Origin: Bin87 sp965116785
Lineage (GTDB): Bacteria > Chloroflexota > Dehalococcoidia > Lucifugimonadales > UBA3495
Direction of reading: 5' to 3'
DNA: 64,000 bases
Assembly: GCA_965116785.1 (NCBI GenBank)
Contig: OZ220731.1
Location: forward strand, 2,170,001 to 2,234,000
This document shows positions 27,696-36,611 of this stretch, piece after piece (position 1 is the first letter of the stretch; every line of letters begins with the position of its first letter). The notes under the pieces were generated by a model. That model did not search any database. It was given only the letters and a program-made list of their open reading frames with translations, and was not told where the DNA came from. The position numbers and the translations under genes were made by a program.

Positions 27696-29238
27696 GAAAA
27701 GCGAATATGTCACCCGGGTTAGTCTGCGGCCATCTGTGATTCGGGCACGAGCAGGGCCTCGGCCTTGGCCCGCTCCTTGGCGCTGAGCAGTTTGGTCGGT
27801 GGGCTCCCGGCCAGGGCATATTTGCTGGTGGCCACCCGGGACATGCCCAGTTCTCGGGCAATGGCCCTCAGGGACAGTCCCCGGCTTTTGGCTTGCTGCA
27901 CCGGCCTCGCCTCGTCAGCAGCCTTTTTGGCCTTGGCCCGCCCCTCCACCGAGGACTCCAGGTCGGCCAGGAGCTTCCGCTGAGTTACATCCAGGCGGCC
28001 GGCAGCTTGGTCGTCAGCTACCACCGACTGTTCCAGACCGGGGAAGAGCCCGGTGCCCTCTCCCCACCGGGCTGAGGCAGGCGGTTCTCCCTCCTGGAAT
28101 TCAACGGTTTCCCCTTGGTATCTGATTATCAGCTCCCCGTCGGCCCTTGCCAGCACCTCCACCCGGAGCCCGGCATAGCTGGGGCGCTCGGCCCCGGGCA
28201 GCAGTTGCAGCACCCGCCACTGGTAGTGGACGGTGTTGTCCCTAGCCACCTTGCGGGTGTGCCGGATGCTGAGCTTCTCGGTAAGGCACAGGTACTTCGG
28301 TACCGGCCGGCCATCTCCGGCTGCTCCGGCGTCACGGCGTAGCGCCGGTTGAACCGGGGCAGGAATTCCTGCAGCACGGCGTTGGCCGCTTCCATCGTAG
28401 CGGCGCCTGCCAGGCGGAGTTCCGTGACCAGCCGGTCCTGGAATGGGGACGCCATCCGCTCTACCCTCCCTTTCGCCTGTGGCGACATGGCGACGATCCG
28501 CTGGATGCCCAGCTCCCGCATCACCCGGGCGAACTGGGTGGACTCGTAAAGCACGGTCCCCTGGCGGGCGTCGTACGTGAAGGCCGCGTGCCGGTCACTG
28601 TAGAGAGCCAGGGGGATCCCCCACCGGCGGACCAGCTCCTCCAGCAAAACGAGATAGCCTCGGGTGTCCCCGCTGGGGTGGAAGACGGCCTGGCTACAAC
28701 GCCGGTGGCGTCGTCCACGGCCAGCAGCAGAACGAACCTGTCTCCCCGTTCCTCCAGCCAGGCGTGGGGACTGCCGTCCTCCTGGATCAGCATCCCCTCC
28801 TGGGGCATCCGTTTCCTGCGGAACCGGTGTTGCCGGGAGCGACGGCTGCGGGGGCTGCCCATGCCAGCCTTGACCAGGATGCGGCGCACCGTGGCCGGCT
28901 CAGGTCGATACCCTCCCGCTCCTTGAGCAACTCGGTGAAGTGGCTGTGGTTAGCCCCCGAATAACGATCCCTGGCCAGCTTGACCACCGCGGCCGCGGCC
29001 GCTGCGGGAACGGCATTGTGAGGGCTCCGTCCCCGGTTGCCGTGGGCGACTGCCGCGGGGCCGTCCTTGCGGTAAGCGGCCAGCAGACGCTTGGCGTGGC
29101 GTTCACTTACTCCCATGATCTCCGCTGCCTCAGCGTTGGGAAGGTGGTATTCCAGTACGCTGTTGCGCACTTTGATCCTTGCCTGTTCCTGCTGATTCAA
29201 CTTTACATCCCTCATAGGGATGACATTTTCCCTGAACA
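27696..29238 (-). mobile_element. ISNCY-like element, decayed
   Basis: Imperfect inverted repeats (about 13 of 16 matching) flank the transposase: AGCGAATATGTCACCC near 27700 and AGGGAAAATGTCATCC read inward from the right end. The boundaries are approximate. The whole element is non-functional because its gene is broken into four frames. Confidence 0.55.
27719..29215 (-). pseudogene. ISNCY-type transposase, multiple frameshifts
   Basis: From ATG 29215 (MRDVKLNQQEQARIKV) there is an N-terminal helix-turn-helix domain (NAEAAEIMGVSERHAKRLLA). The catalytic core follows in other frames: QEDGSPHAWLEERGDRFVLL and LALYSDRHAAFTYDARQG (DDE-type integrase fold), then SPQAKGRVERM. A C-terminal segment (RAIARELGMSRVATSKYALA) carries another helix-turn-helix-like stretch. 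Breaks lie near 28860, 28640 and 28250. It is a dead copy. Confidence 0.75.
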
Positions 29239-29394
29239 GTTGGCAGGTGACCCAATCGTAGAACAGCAACAAGCGTTATTAGGGTTTTTGGGCCATGCGG
29301 CCGGCAGCCTTTCCTCCACCCGGACGACTTTACGGGCAGGTTACGGGGCCAATCCGCTGCAGTCGTGCAGTAGATTGACTAGTACCGCATCAAT

Positions 29395-30523
29395 CTAGGA
29401 ATTGCAGGGATAGAGGCGATGGAGTTTGGTTCGGGCATCCTGGGTGTTGAAGCGCCAGGCGATGGTGGCCTTGACGGTGTTGCGCCGGATCTCATAGGCG
29501 TCGATGGCTCGGGCCAGGGCCACGTCGTCGCCGTGGCGTCCCCGCAGGCAGTCTCAGGTCAGTACGCTGAACTCGATTTCGGCCATGCTGAGCCAACTGG
29601 CGTGCGTGGGTGTGTGATGAAACTCCAGGCGTTTCATGATGCGTCTGGCCTCGGCAGCAGTGAAGGTCTCGTACAGGAAAGCCATGCGGTGAGTGTTCAG
29701 GTTGTCGAGAACGACGCGGACCACGGTGGCGTCGGGATAGGCTGTGTCCACCAGCCACGGCATCTGGTGGGCAAAGTCCGCCATGGTGCGCCGCTCCATG
29801 ATGGGCAGATTGGTCAAGGGCCGCACGCGCCAACCGGCCAGGGGTTCGCAGGTCAAGAAGATGCTGCGGGTGCCGGCGCGGCGATATTCGTAGTCCTGGC
29901 GTCTGGGTCGTCCCGGCTGCGGGGGCAGCGGCTCTCTTAAGTCGGCCAGCAATTGGGTGGAGGTCTCGTCGAAGCACACCACCGGACGGTCGGCGTCGTA
30001 GGGCTCGGCGTAGAGGTCGAGCACATCCTCCATGGCCGCCACGAATTCACCGCCTACCTTGGGGATGCACCACTGCTGCTTGCGCCACGGCTTGAGGACG
30101 TTTTTTCAGCTTGAGGCGCACCGTCTCATACGACAAACTCTCCACCAGGCCCAACTCCACCATCCGGTCGGCCAGCAACTGCAACGTCCAATGGTCGTGG
30201 CCCTCCGGGGCATCGCTGCACGCCAGGGCAATCAGATGGGCCTCTCCCTTGTCGTCCAGCTTGCGGAAGCGGTTGGCCTGGACCCGGTCTCGCAATACGC
30301 CGTCCAAACCCTCCTCGGCATATCGCCGCTTGACACCGTACACCGTGCCATCGGACACGTCCAAGGCGGCCGCGATCTGTGGCACGGTCCAACCCTCATC
30401 TATCTTGATCAGGATGCGGGCTCGGGTGACGATGCGCGCTGAGTGTTTGCCGCCCCGGACTAACCGGTTCAGTTGTTCTCGTTCCTCCGTGCTCAACCGT
30501 ATGGTGTATCGCTTTCCGGACAT
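29395..30523 (-). pseudogene. IS630-family transposase, frameshift plus nonsense
   Basis: From ATG 30523 (MSGKRYTIRLSTEEREQLNR) come the helix-turn-helix parts (PQIAAALDVSDGTVYGVKRR) and SYETVRLKLKKR. The frame is lost at six A near 30104; in the shifted frame it continues VLKPWRKQQWCIPKVGGEFV and into the DDE core: D in CFDETSTQ, D in VVLDNLNTH and E in MAEIEF. A TGA at 29554-29556 replaces the usual Arg, and the rest (DCLRGRHGDD ... LYPCNS) ends at 29395. IS630 elements sometimes use frameshifting at A-runs, but the extra nonsense codon makes this copy inactive. The element ends close to the start of the NhaA gene. Confidence 0.8.
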
Positions 30524-30614
30524 GGCTGCCGCACCTCCCCGCAACCCGAAATTGCAGCCAGCATAGGAACTTCCGGCACGAACCTCCGAGACATTCAATC
30601 ACTGACTTGAACCG

Positions 30615-32042
30615 ATGCTAGGCGTCCTACAAGATCTTCATGCAGATACGTTTGGGGACGCCGGACGCTGGATTGGTGGTAAAATTGCCGCCGGTCTGTT
30701 TGGTACCCGTCTTTTCGCTACCGCAATATCCATGCACGCACTGGTCGCAAATCCGGCGAGACGCCTCGTCAGGTTGAGGAACTTCGTACAGGAGTTTTCG
30801 TTGCCTCTGATTCTCGGTGTGGTCTTGGCGCTGATCGCTGCCAACGTCAACCACCATTGGTACGAGACGGTGGTGGACTTCCACCCGTTGGGCGATCATG
30901 CCTACGTGTTCGGGCACGCGTTGACCGTCCACTTCATCATCAACGGGATGTTCATGTGCCTGTTCTTCGGCATAGCGGCCAAAGAAATCACTGAATCTGC
31001 CCTCCCGGGCGGGGTGCTCAATCCCCTGCGTCGCGCGATCAATCCGTTGGCCGGAACGCTGGGCGGTATTTTCGGCCCCGTCGGCCTGTATTTTGTGCTC
31101 ACCTGGGTCATTTACGGAGGCACCAACGACTTCGCGGCGGTAGCCAACGGATGGGCCATCCCCACGGCTACCGACATCGCGTTGGCGTGGCTGGTGGCGC
31201 GGGTGGTGTTCGGGCCGATGCATGCGGCGGTAAACTTCCTCCTGCTGCTGGCGGTGGCCGACGATGCCATCGGGCTGGTCATCATCGCCGTTTTCTATCC
31301 GGACCCGCACCATCCGGTCGAGCCGGTTTGGCTTGCCCTAGTGGTGGGCGGGATGGTCGCCGTGTACATCCTGCGGCGCTTTCGGGTGCCGTGGTGGCCG
31401 GTTTACATCCTGGTAGGCGGGACGCTGTCCTGGGTAGGACTGGCCAAGGCAGGGGTGGAGCCAGCACTTGCATTGGTGCCGATTGTTCCCTTTTTGCCCC
31501 ATGGCGGACACGAGGCAGGCGCCAGTGAAGAAGGGGACCACACCCACGAGACGGGTAGCGCGCCACATCCGCACGCTACCGAGGACGAGCATCACTCCCA
31601 CAGCGTCCTGGAGCGGTTCGAGCACCAGTTGAAAATGTTCGTGGACTTCGGCCTGTTCTTCTTCGCGTTCGCCAATGCGGGAGTGCCGTTCACCAGCATC
31701 GGGTGGGTCACGATGATGGTGTTGGCGGCGCTGATAGTGGGCAAGGCAATCGGTGTGACGCTGCTATCGTGGCTGGCGTCTCTGGTCGGTTTCCCGCTGC
31801 CGCCGGGCATGGGCGTGCGTCATCTGGTGGTGACGGGAGTTATCGCGGGTCTCGGTCTGACGGTGGCGCTTTTCGTAGCCGGCAAGGCGTTTCCCGGCGA
31901 CTCGCCATTCCAGGAACCGGGCAAGATGGGCGCGGTGTTCAGCATCGGCGCGGCGCTGGTTGCCTACGTATTGGGCAAGGTGTTGCATGTCCGCGAGGGG
32001 GGCCTTCGGTCGAGGATAGTTTTCCCGTGGACTCGCAACTGA
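30615..32042 (+). CDS. nhaA: Na+/H+ antiporter NhaA
   Basis: The 475-residue membrane protein exchanges sodium for protons and serves in pH and salt homeostasis. It has the NhaA signatures NGWAIPTATDIALAW (assembly with unwound helix) and LLLAVADDAIGLVIIAVFY, which holds the paired Asp of the ion site. About twelve membrane helices can be traced. Compared with the usual length near 390 it has an extended N-terminus and an inserted, His- and Glu-rich cytoplasmic-type loop (about 297-335, HGGHEAGASEEGDHTHE onward). The start is uncertain: ATG 30735 is an alternative, and the IS630 remnant ends just upstream, so the native promoter may have been altered. Confidence 0.92.
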   Translation: MLGVLQDLHADTFGDAGRWIGGKIAAGLFGTRLFATAISMHALVANPARRLVRLRNFVQEFSLPLILGVVLALIAANVNHHWYETVVDFHPLGDHAYVFGHALTVHFIINGMFMCLFFGIAAKEITESALPGGVLNPLRRAINPLAGTLGGIFGPVGLYFVLTWVIYGGTNDFAAVANGWAIPTATDIALAWLVARVVFGPMHAAVNFLLLLAVADDAIGLVIIAVFYPDPHHPVEPVWLALVVGGMVAVYILRRFRVPWWPVYILVGGTLSWVGLAKAGVEPALALVPIVPFLPHGGHEAGASEEGDHTHETGSAPHPHATEDEHHSHSVLERFEHQLKMFVDFGLFFFAFANAGVPFTSIGWVTMMVLAALIVGKAIGVTLLSWLASLVGFPLPPGMGVRHLVVTGVIAGLGLTVALFVAGKAFPGDSPFQEPGKMGAVFSIGAALVAYVLGKVLHVREGGLRSRIVFPWTRN

Positions 32043-32115
32043 CGCCCGCCGGGCTATCGGCTTGACTGTTCGCCGTCGCCCGGCAACCGATCGAACCTGA
32101 CAGGAGGACACCCCG

Positions 32116-32409
32116 ATGGCATTCATAGGTGTACTGACCCATCACTGGGCCAAGGAAGACAAGGTGGAGGAAGCGAAGGCGCTCCTGGATCGCAACGGGG
32201 AGGCCCAGAGCCACGCTCCCGGCTTCGGGGCTCGTCAAACCTTCATATCACTGGCCGATACCACCAAGATATCAACCCTGGTTACGTGGGAGACCAACGA
32301 GATCTACGACGCGTGGCGGGCGAGTCCGGAACGCGCGGTTGCCATGGCCGGCGCCGAGGAGTTGTGGTCCCGTCCTCCGGAGTCCGAGCGCTTCGAGATG
32401 CAGGACTGA
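32116..32409 (+). CDS. Small ABM-type (antibiotic biosynthesis monooxygenase-like) protein
   Basis: The 97-residue protein follows a strong GGAGGAC ribosome site. Its size, the start AFIGVLTHHWAKEDKVEEAK and the central GARQTFISLADTTKISTLVT strand pair fit the dimeric alpha-beta barrel (ABM) superfamily, whose members act on small aromatic or haem substrates or are of unknown role. It is 73 bases behind nhaA and convergent with the next gene. The substrate is unknown. Confidence 0.65.
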   Translation: MAFIGVLTHHWAKEDKVEEAKALLDRNGEAQSHAPGFGARQTFISLADTTKISTLVTWETNEIYDAWRASPERAVAMAGAEELWSRPPESERFEMQD

Positions 32410-32430
32410 TCCGGGAAAGGGTGCTCGCCC

Positions 32431-33411
32431 TCAGGACAGCAGGGCGTCCAGGTCTACGAGCCCATCCAGCAGGTCCGCCATCCGCTCGGCCTTGTGCCGA
32501 GCGTGGGGCACAATGGCGCTCATCAGGCCGCCCACCGCTTCGGCGGTGGCCACGGTTCCCTGTTCAACCAGGAGCATGGGCACATTTCTCTTGGCCGCTT
32601 CCACCCGGATGTATTCCGTAGGCCGGGTCCCGCCGGTCAGAACCAGGCAGCGGGTGTCCGGCATCAGTGACGCCATTTGGATGTCGGGCCGCTCCGCGCG
32701 GGTTATGACCGCCTGATGCCCGTATCTGCCGAAATAGCCGGCGCCGGAATCCATGATGTTCCCGCCGATGAGGAACCGGTCGACCCAGATATCGCCATCC
32801 TCAGGTTCCCGTTCCCAGCGGCCGCCCAGGCTGGACTCCAGTTGGGTCAGGCTCAGGGACAGCATGGTGCGATCTTCCGCCAGTGCGCCGATAACCGGCA
32901 CGCCAGCGGTAGCCAGATCCGATAACAGGGCTGCCGCGCGCTGGGCTCGGTACTTGGGCGTTTGATTAATAAGCACGCCTCCGAGGCGCGAGCCGAGGGT
33001 GGCCACCGCGCCGGAAACATTGACCGCCGTCGTATCCGCTTCGTAACCGAAAACCGCCAGCACCCGAGCGGAAAGCCGTTCCGCCAAACCGGATGCGATG
33101 GGGGATGCCGCGCCGGAACCGCTGGCCGGATTGGCAACCTCGACGATGATGTGTTCACTGATGCCCGCCAGCGAGCGCACTGCGCTGGCAGCGGCGTCCA
33201 ACCCGGGGTCATCCTCAGAAGACGCCACAGCGACCCCGCCGCGGAAATGTTGAGCGAAGTAGACGGCGTCAGGGTCGGTGCGTCCGGCCGGCGACACCGG
33301 CTTGCAGACGGACACACGAGCACCTGACCGTGCGACCAGGGTAGCCAGACCGGCGGCAACGGACGTCTTGCCCGCGCCGGGCTGGTGGGACGCTACGAGG
33401 AGAACCGACAT
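32431..33411 (-). CDS. BioD-like P-loop / DRTGG-domain protein
   Basis: The 326-residue protein has a Walker A motif at the start (HQPGAGKTS, residues 9-17) in a dethiobiotin-synthetase-like fold (SVCKPVSPAGRTDPD), followed by a C-terminal DRTGG-like domain (VITRAERPDIQMASL, then CLVLTGGTRPTEYI). This domain pair is known from the N-terminal part of long phosphotransacetylases and from stand-alone proteins of unclear role, perhaps nucleotide-sensing regulators of acetate metabolism. No phosphotransacetylase domain is attached here. It ends the minus-strand gene run that starts at 35336. Confidence 0.8.
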   Translation of the reverse strand: MSVLLVASHQPGAGKTSVAAGLATLVARSGARVSVCKPVSPAGRTDPDAVYFAQHFRGGVAVASSEDDPGLDAAASAVRSLAGISEHIIVEVANPASGSGAASPIASGLAERLSARVLAVFGYEADTTAVNVSGAVATLGSRLGGVLINQTPKYRAQRAAALLSDLATAGVPVIGALAEDRTMLSLSLTQLESSLGGRWEREPEDGDIWVDRFLIGGNIMDSGAGYFGRYGHQAVITRAERPDIQMASLMPDTRCLVLTGGTRPTEYIRVEAAKRNVPMLLVEQGTVATAEAVGGLMSAIVPHARHKAERMADLLDGLVDLDALLS

Positions 33412-33437
33412 AATACGACCGGTCGTGTCAGCGACTA

Positions 33438-34139
33438 TTAGTAGTCGTCAACCCGGTTTTCAATGAAGTTGGGATCAAAGCCGGGCGGGAAGTTGGTGGT
33501 GTCGTCCCACTTGCTCATGGTCATGTCGCAGCGGTGCAAGCTGGCACGGTTGAAGTTCGCGCCGCGCATGTCGGTCATGATCCACATGGAGTCGCGGATT
33601 TTGGCAGCGGTGAAGTCGGCGCCTTGCATGATGGCCCGGCTGATGTCGGCTCCATTCAGGTTTGCGCCCTGCCAGTTGGAGTTGGTCAGGTTGGCGGAGC
33701 GCAGGTCGACCTCGATGGCGGTGACCTGGCTGCAGTCGGCGTCGGTCAAGTCGGTGTTGAGGAACGAAGCCCGATTGAGGCGGGACCACTGCAGGATGGC
33801 TTCCTGCATGTTGGACTGCTTGAGGTCGGCCCAGAAGAGGTTGACGTTGCGCAGAATGGTCATCGCCAACTGCGCTGACGCCAGGGTCGCGCCGTACAGG
33901 TCGGCTCCAGTGAAATCGGCGGAACGCATGTCGCTGCGGGAAAAGTTGGCCCGGGTCAGCCGGCTGTCAGACAGTGTGGCGCCTCGCAGGTCGGAGTCGC
34001 GCAAATCCACGCCGGCCAGGTCAAGGCCCGACAGGTCGGCGACACGCAAGTCCAGGGGCTCGTCTGGATGCGCAGAACGCCACGCGTCCAGGGATGCCTT
34101 GCCGGAGCGAACCAGTGCTACATGATCTGAATTGGCCAT
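33438..34139 (-). CDS. Pentapeptide-repeat protein
   Basis: The 233-residue protein has about 25 tandem A(D/N)LXX units, from LDLRVADLSGLDLAGVDLRD to AKIRDSMWIMTDMRGANFNR. These fold as a right-handed quadrilateral beta helix. No signal peptide or membrane segment is visible, so it should be cytoplasmic. Some family members mimic DNA and protect gyrase, but most have no known role. Its ATG directly follows the stop of the SelW-like gene (stop 34140-34142, start 34139), so the two are translationally linked. Confidence 0.88.
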   Translation of the reverse strand: MANSDHVALVRSGKASLDAWRSAHPDEPLDLRVADLSGLDLAGVDLRDSDLRGATLSDSRLTRANFSRSDMRSADFTGADLYGATLASAQLAMTILRNVNLFWADLKQSNMQEAILQWSRLNRASFLNTDLTDADCSQVTAIEVDLRSANLTNSNWQGANLNGADISRAIMQGADFTAAKIRDSMWIMTDMRGANFNRASLHRCDMTMSKWDDTTNFPPGFDPNFIENRVDDY

Positions 34140-34457
34140 CTAAGCGTTTCTCGCCGCGGCGATTTCGTCCTCAACGTCGAAGACGCGTTCAGCGACGACC
34201 ATCTTGAGCTCGTTGACCTTGCTGTAGCCCGGGTACTCGTCGCCCTCTTCGTCGAAGCGATCGAAGATTTTGTCGCCGTCGAGGTAGATCTCAAGCCGGC
34301 CCTTGTCGGAAGGCGTGAGCTTGATAGCGATATCGCCGGCGTTTTGGGAGCGCCAGAATTCGGTCGCCAGCCACGTGGCGAGGCCGTGGTAGCCTCAAGG
34401 GACGCAGTAGACGATGTCTACTTCAACCTTGCCGAACTCGGACCTGGTCATTGTCAT
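34140..34457 (-). CDS. SelW-like Rdx protein, predicted selenoprotein (Sec at in-frame TGA)
   Basis: From ATG 34457 the frame codes MTMTRSEFGKVEVDIVYCVP, then TGA (34395-34397, codon 21), then GYHGLATWLATEFWRS and on to a TAG at 34140-34142, giving 105 residues. The sequence fits the Rdx/SelW family: beta strand, CxxC/CxxU redox motif at the first loop, then IKLTPSDKGRLEIYLDGDKI. The TGA occupies exactly the second redox position (C18-V-P-U21), where SelW-type proteins carry Cys or Sec. Coding character continues without change after it. These thioredoxin-fold proteins are thought to be thiol oxidoreductases. The gene sits 49 bases after two MaoC-like genes and abuts the pentapeptide gene. 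If TGA were only a stop, a 20-residue peptide would result. SelA, SelB, SelC and SelD are not in this window. Confidence 0.8.
34364..34381 (-). other. Candidate bacterial SECIS hairpin
   Basis: Starting 14 bases after the TGA, TCGCC can pair with GGCGA around an eight-base loop (ACGTGGCT), placing the loop 18 bases downstream of the codon with a G at loop position 3. Bacterial SECIS hairpins lie immediately after the UGA within the coding sequence. A second possible stem (CCACG with CGTGG, 34371-34389) competes. This is a hand-drawn fold and its energy was not computed. Confidence 0.35.
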
Positions 34458-34506
34458 GTTGTTTGCTCCAAATTACGGATGTTGGCGCCACATGATGGCT
34501 GGCCGC

Positions 34507-34929
34507 CTAACTGACGCGGGCGCTGGCCTGGCCGACGGCGGTCTTGTCGCCGTTCTGGTTCTCGCAGTAGACGTCGACGGTAACCAGCGTGGTGCCGTCG
34601 TCCTGGGGCTCGCGGCTGTTGACCTGCCCGTGGATGCTCACGGTGTCTCCATGCTTCACGGGGCGCAGGAACTTGAGGTTCACGTTGCCGGAACGGTGGA
34701 AGTGGTCGGCGCCGATAAACTTGCGCATGGCCTCGGTGCAGAAAGCGATGCTCATGCGGCCGGAAGCGATGGCGTAGGTGGTGCCGAGGCGCTTGGAAGC
34801 CAGTTCAGGGTCGTTGTGGATGTTGGACCGGTTGAGGATCCCGCAGGCCTCGAACTGGTTGATGACGTCCTGCGTGATGTGCTTGGTGACGACGGGGAGC
34901 GTTTCGCTGTCTAGCCTTGGGGATGCCAT
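34507..34929 (-). CDS. MaoC-like hot-dog dehydratase, hydratase-motif subunit
   Basis: The 140-residue protein has the hydratase-2-type motif as ILNRSNIHNDPELASKRLG, with the His that activates water, and the hot-dog core around NLKFLRPVKHGDTVSIHGQV. Such proteins hydrate or dehydrate enoyl/3-hydroxyacyl-CoA thioesters. The start overlaps the end of the previous gene by 19 bases, suggesting a two-subunit enzyme like HadAB or other paired MaoC proteins. It is the second gene of the run 35336-32431. Confidence 0.85.
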   Translation of the reverse strand: MASPRLDSETLPVVTKHITQDVINQFEACGILNRSNIHNDPELASKRLGTTYAIASGRMSIAFCTEAMRKFIGADHFHRSGNVNLKFLRPVKHGDTVSIHGQVNSREPQDDGTTLVTVDVYCENQNGDKTAVGQASARVS

Positions 34930-35336
34930 TTTTTGCCCAACTCCTCGGGTTTCTTGATCTGGTAGGTGCGCATCTTCTCGATCAGCCGGCCGTCCTCATC
35001 GGTGGCCGTGGCCTCGATGACGAGGTAGGGCTTTTCGCGGCGAACGAACTTGTCGTGGATTCGGCCGGTGACGCGGATCGTCTTGCCTGGGACCGGCGGA
35101 TTGAACAGGTCGACCTCGTTGCCGGCGTTGATGCTGCCGGTCTGGTCGTCATAGGCGAGGGCGAGGGAAGTGGCGTCGTGCTTGACGGCGATGGTGGGGA
35201 ATACGGCGTCGGGGTCGCCCACGGCGCGGCGGTACAGGTCCACCATCTCCTGGGTCAGAACGTACTCGTAGGAGCCCAACTCCTCGCCCACCTGAACTTC
35301 GTCGTAAGCGAAGAGGGGCAGTTCTTGTTCGGCCAT
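34911..35336 (-). CDS. MaoC/FAS1-like hot-dog protein, partner subunit
   Basis: The 141-residue protein resembles the N-terminal hot-dog domain of MaoC/FAS1-type dehydratases: EVQVGEELGSYEYVLTQEMV, then EVDLFNPPVPGKTIRVTGR and KPYLVIEATATDEDGRLIEK. It does not show the clear N-x-I-H-x-D motif seen in the next gene, so it is probably the structural or substrate-binding half of a heterodimer. It starts the operon; a probable promoter lies in 35337-35400. Confidence 0.8.
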   Translation of the reverse strand: MAEQELPLFAYDEVQVGEELGSYEYVLTQEMVDLYRRAVGDPDAVFPTIAVKHDATSLALAYDDQTGSINAGNEVDLFNPPVPGKTIRVTGRIHDKFVRREKPYLVIEATATDEDGRLIEKMRTYQIKKPEELGKKWHPQG

Positions 35337-35539
35337 AATGGGGCGCTCCCAATATCGTTTGCGTAGACGTGACTAACGATACCGCAGGGGGCGATTGGCG
35401 TCAATCGGCCGGAGTCGGCGCGCCGGGGTGGGCCATCCGGCGCGGGCGCGACGGCCCCCTTCGTTTGAACCTGGAGTACGGTGCGGTACACGAACCGTTC
35501 CTGCTCACGGATGGCCCCAGACAGCGGCGCTCACCACAC

Positions 35540-35584
35540 GCATGCAGGGCCCAGCGACCTTGATCGCCCGCTGGCCCTGCATGC
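35540..35584 (-). terminator. Long stem-loop after secreted-protein gene
   Basis: GCATGCAGGGCC-AGCG pairs with CGCTGGCCCTGCATGC with one bulged base around a 12-base loop. It is 55 bases past the stop of the minus-strand gene at 35639. There is no T-tract, but the 16-pair stem is among the strongest in the window. The surrounding 35337-35638 holds no gene. Confidence 0.5.
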
Positions 35585-35638
35585 CGCGGCTCTACCGGTT
35601 CGGCCTTCTACACGCCTCCGGTGGGCGCGATGATCGCA

Positions 35639-36313
35639 TCACTCCGCGGAACCCGGTTCGGCCGATGCCGCCAGGCATTCCACTACCGGTTGGACCTGAT
35701 GCGTCCGGGGCTCGAACAAGGCAGCATAGGTGGTCCGCCCGGCCGCCCACCCCAGGTCTCGGGTAATGGTCCACACGTTCGTGTTTGTTTCCGACCCCAG
35801 AACCACAAACTCGCACCCGAAGAATTGGTCCGAGCCGATGTGCAAGATCAGTTGGGCCGGCAGGGGCCGGTCCGCCTCCAAGACCAGCCGGTGAACACCC
35901 TCCGGGGTCTGCTGGTAGTACAGCGCTTGCACGGTGTAGTCTTCCCCGTCATACGTAAACTGAGAAGGTTGCAGGCTCCCAACCTCATCCCGGTCGTCCG
36001 CGCCCGAAACGTAGCCCAAACGTGTGCCCGTCGTATCGGAGATATTCTCGGACGTGAGACTGGCTGCCCACACGTAATCTATGTCCAGCGTCGCGTCCTC
36101 AAGCGACGCCCCGGCAAATTCATCGCGTTGTTCAGTCCGGTAAATGCTGTTCTGCGGGTCATCGTTGGCGCTGACGTGCTGCATCTGGACCATCGCGGCC
36201 GCAAGGATCCCCAGGACCGCTGCCAGCGCCAGGATCGCGATCATCGACAGTATGCGTTTGGTGCAGCATGTCCGGGCGCCATCATCTCCGGTTCGCTTGT
36301 GGGTCGATACCAT
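35639..36313 (-). CDS. Secreted or membrane-anchored protein with Chloroflexota-type surface domain
   Basis: The 224-residue protein follows an excellent ribosome site (AGGAGGAGATC). A single hydrophobic segment (MIAILALAAVLGILAAAMV, about 24-43) acts as an uncleaved anchor or signal. The rest is an extracellular domain: QFTYDGEDYTVQALYYQQT, GVHRLVLEADRPLPAQLIL, HIGSDQFFGCEF and DLGWAAGRTTYAALFEPRT. I recall this domain as recurring in large surface proteins of uncultured Chloroflexota, with unknown function. No enzyme motif is visible. Confidence 0.8.
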   Translation of the reverse strand: MVSTHKRTGDDGARTCCTKRILSMIAILALAAVLGILAAAMVQMQHVSANDDPQNSIYRTEQRDEFAGASLEDATLDIDYVWAASLTSENISDTTGTRLGYVSGADDRDEVGSLQPSQFTYDGEDYTVQALYYQQTPEGVHRLVLEADRPLPAQLILHIGSDQFFGCEFVVLGSETNTNVWTITRDLGWAAGRTTYAALFEPRTHQVQPVVECLAASAEPGSAE

Positions 36314-36611
36314 GATCTCCTCCTGTAGTTATTGATGGCCGGATGGCCGCGAATCTGGTGTGTATATTGTGTATACGCATAATCATTATCTTTGTATCTA
36401 ATAAGATGTTCTTTAGCACGCCACCGCGCGACCAGCGGCTCTACCGATACGACAATCACATTCATGACACCGCAAGGCGGACCGCCGCGTCGCTGGCGCG
36501 CCGTTTGCCCTGATGTCACCACCGGGGAATGGCCGCGGCGGATTGTTGTAGAATTGGCCGGCACCCAATCACCTGTCCGCTCCAACGTGGGCGGCCCGCA
36601 CGGAGGAGCGC
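36314..36611. other. AT-rich divergent promoter region
   Basis: The block 36355-36420 is AT-rich with overlapping GTGTATATTGTGTATACGC-type dyads and lies between the secreted-protein gene (minus) and the TPP enzyme gene (plus). It is likely to contain promoters for both. A GGAGGAG ribosome site precedes ATG 36612. Confidence 0.45.

Noticed and set aside
29554..29556. TGA in the IS630 transposase as a recoded codon
   Set aside because: It replaces an Arg codon, fits a C-to-T change of CGA, and the same gene also has a frameshift.
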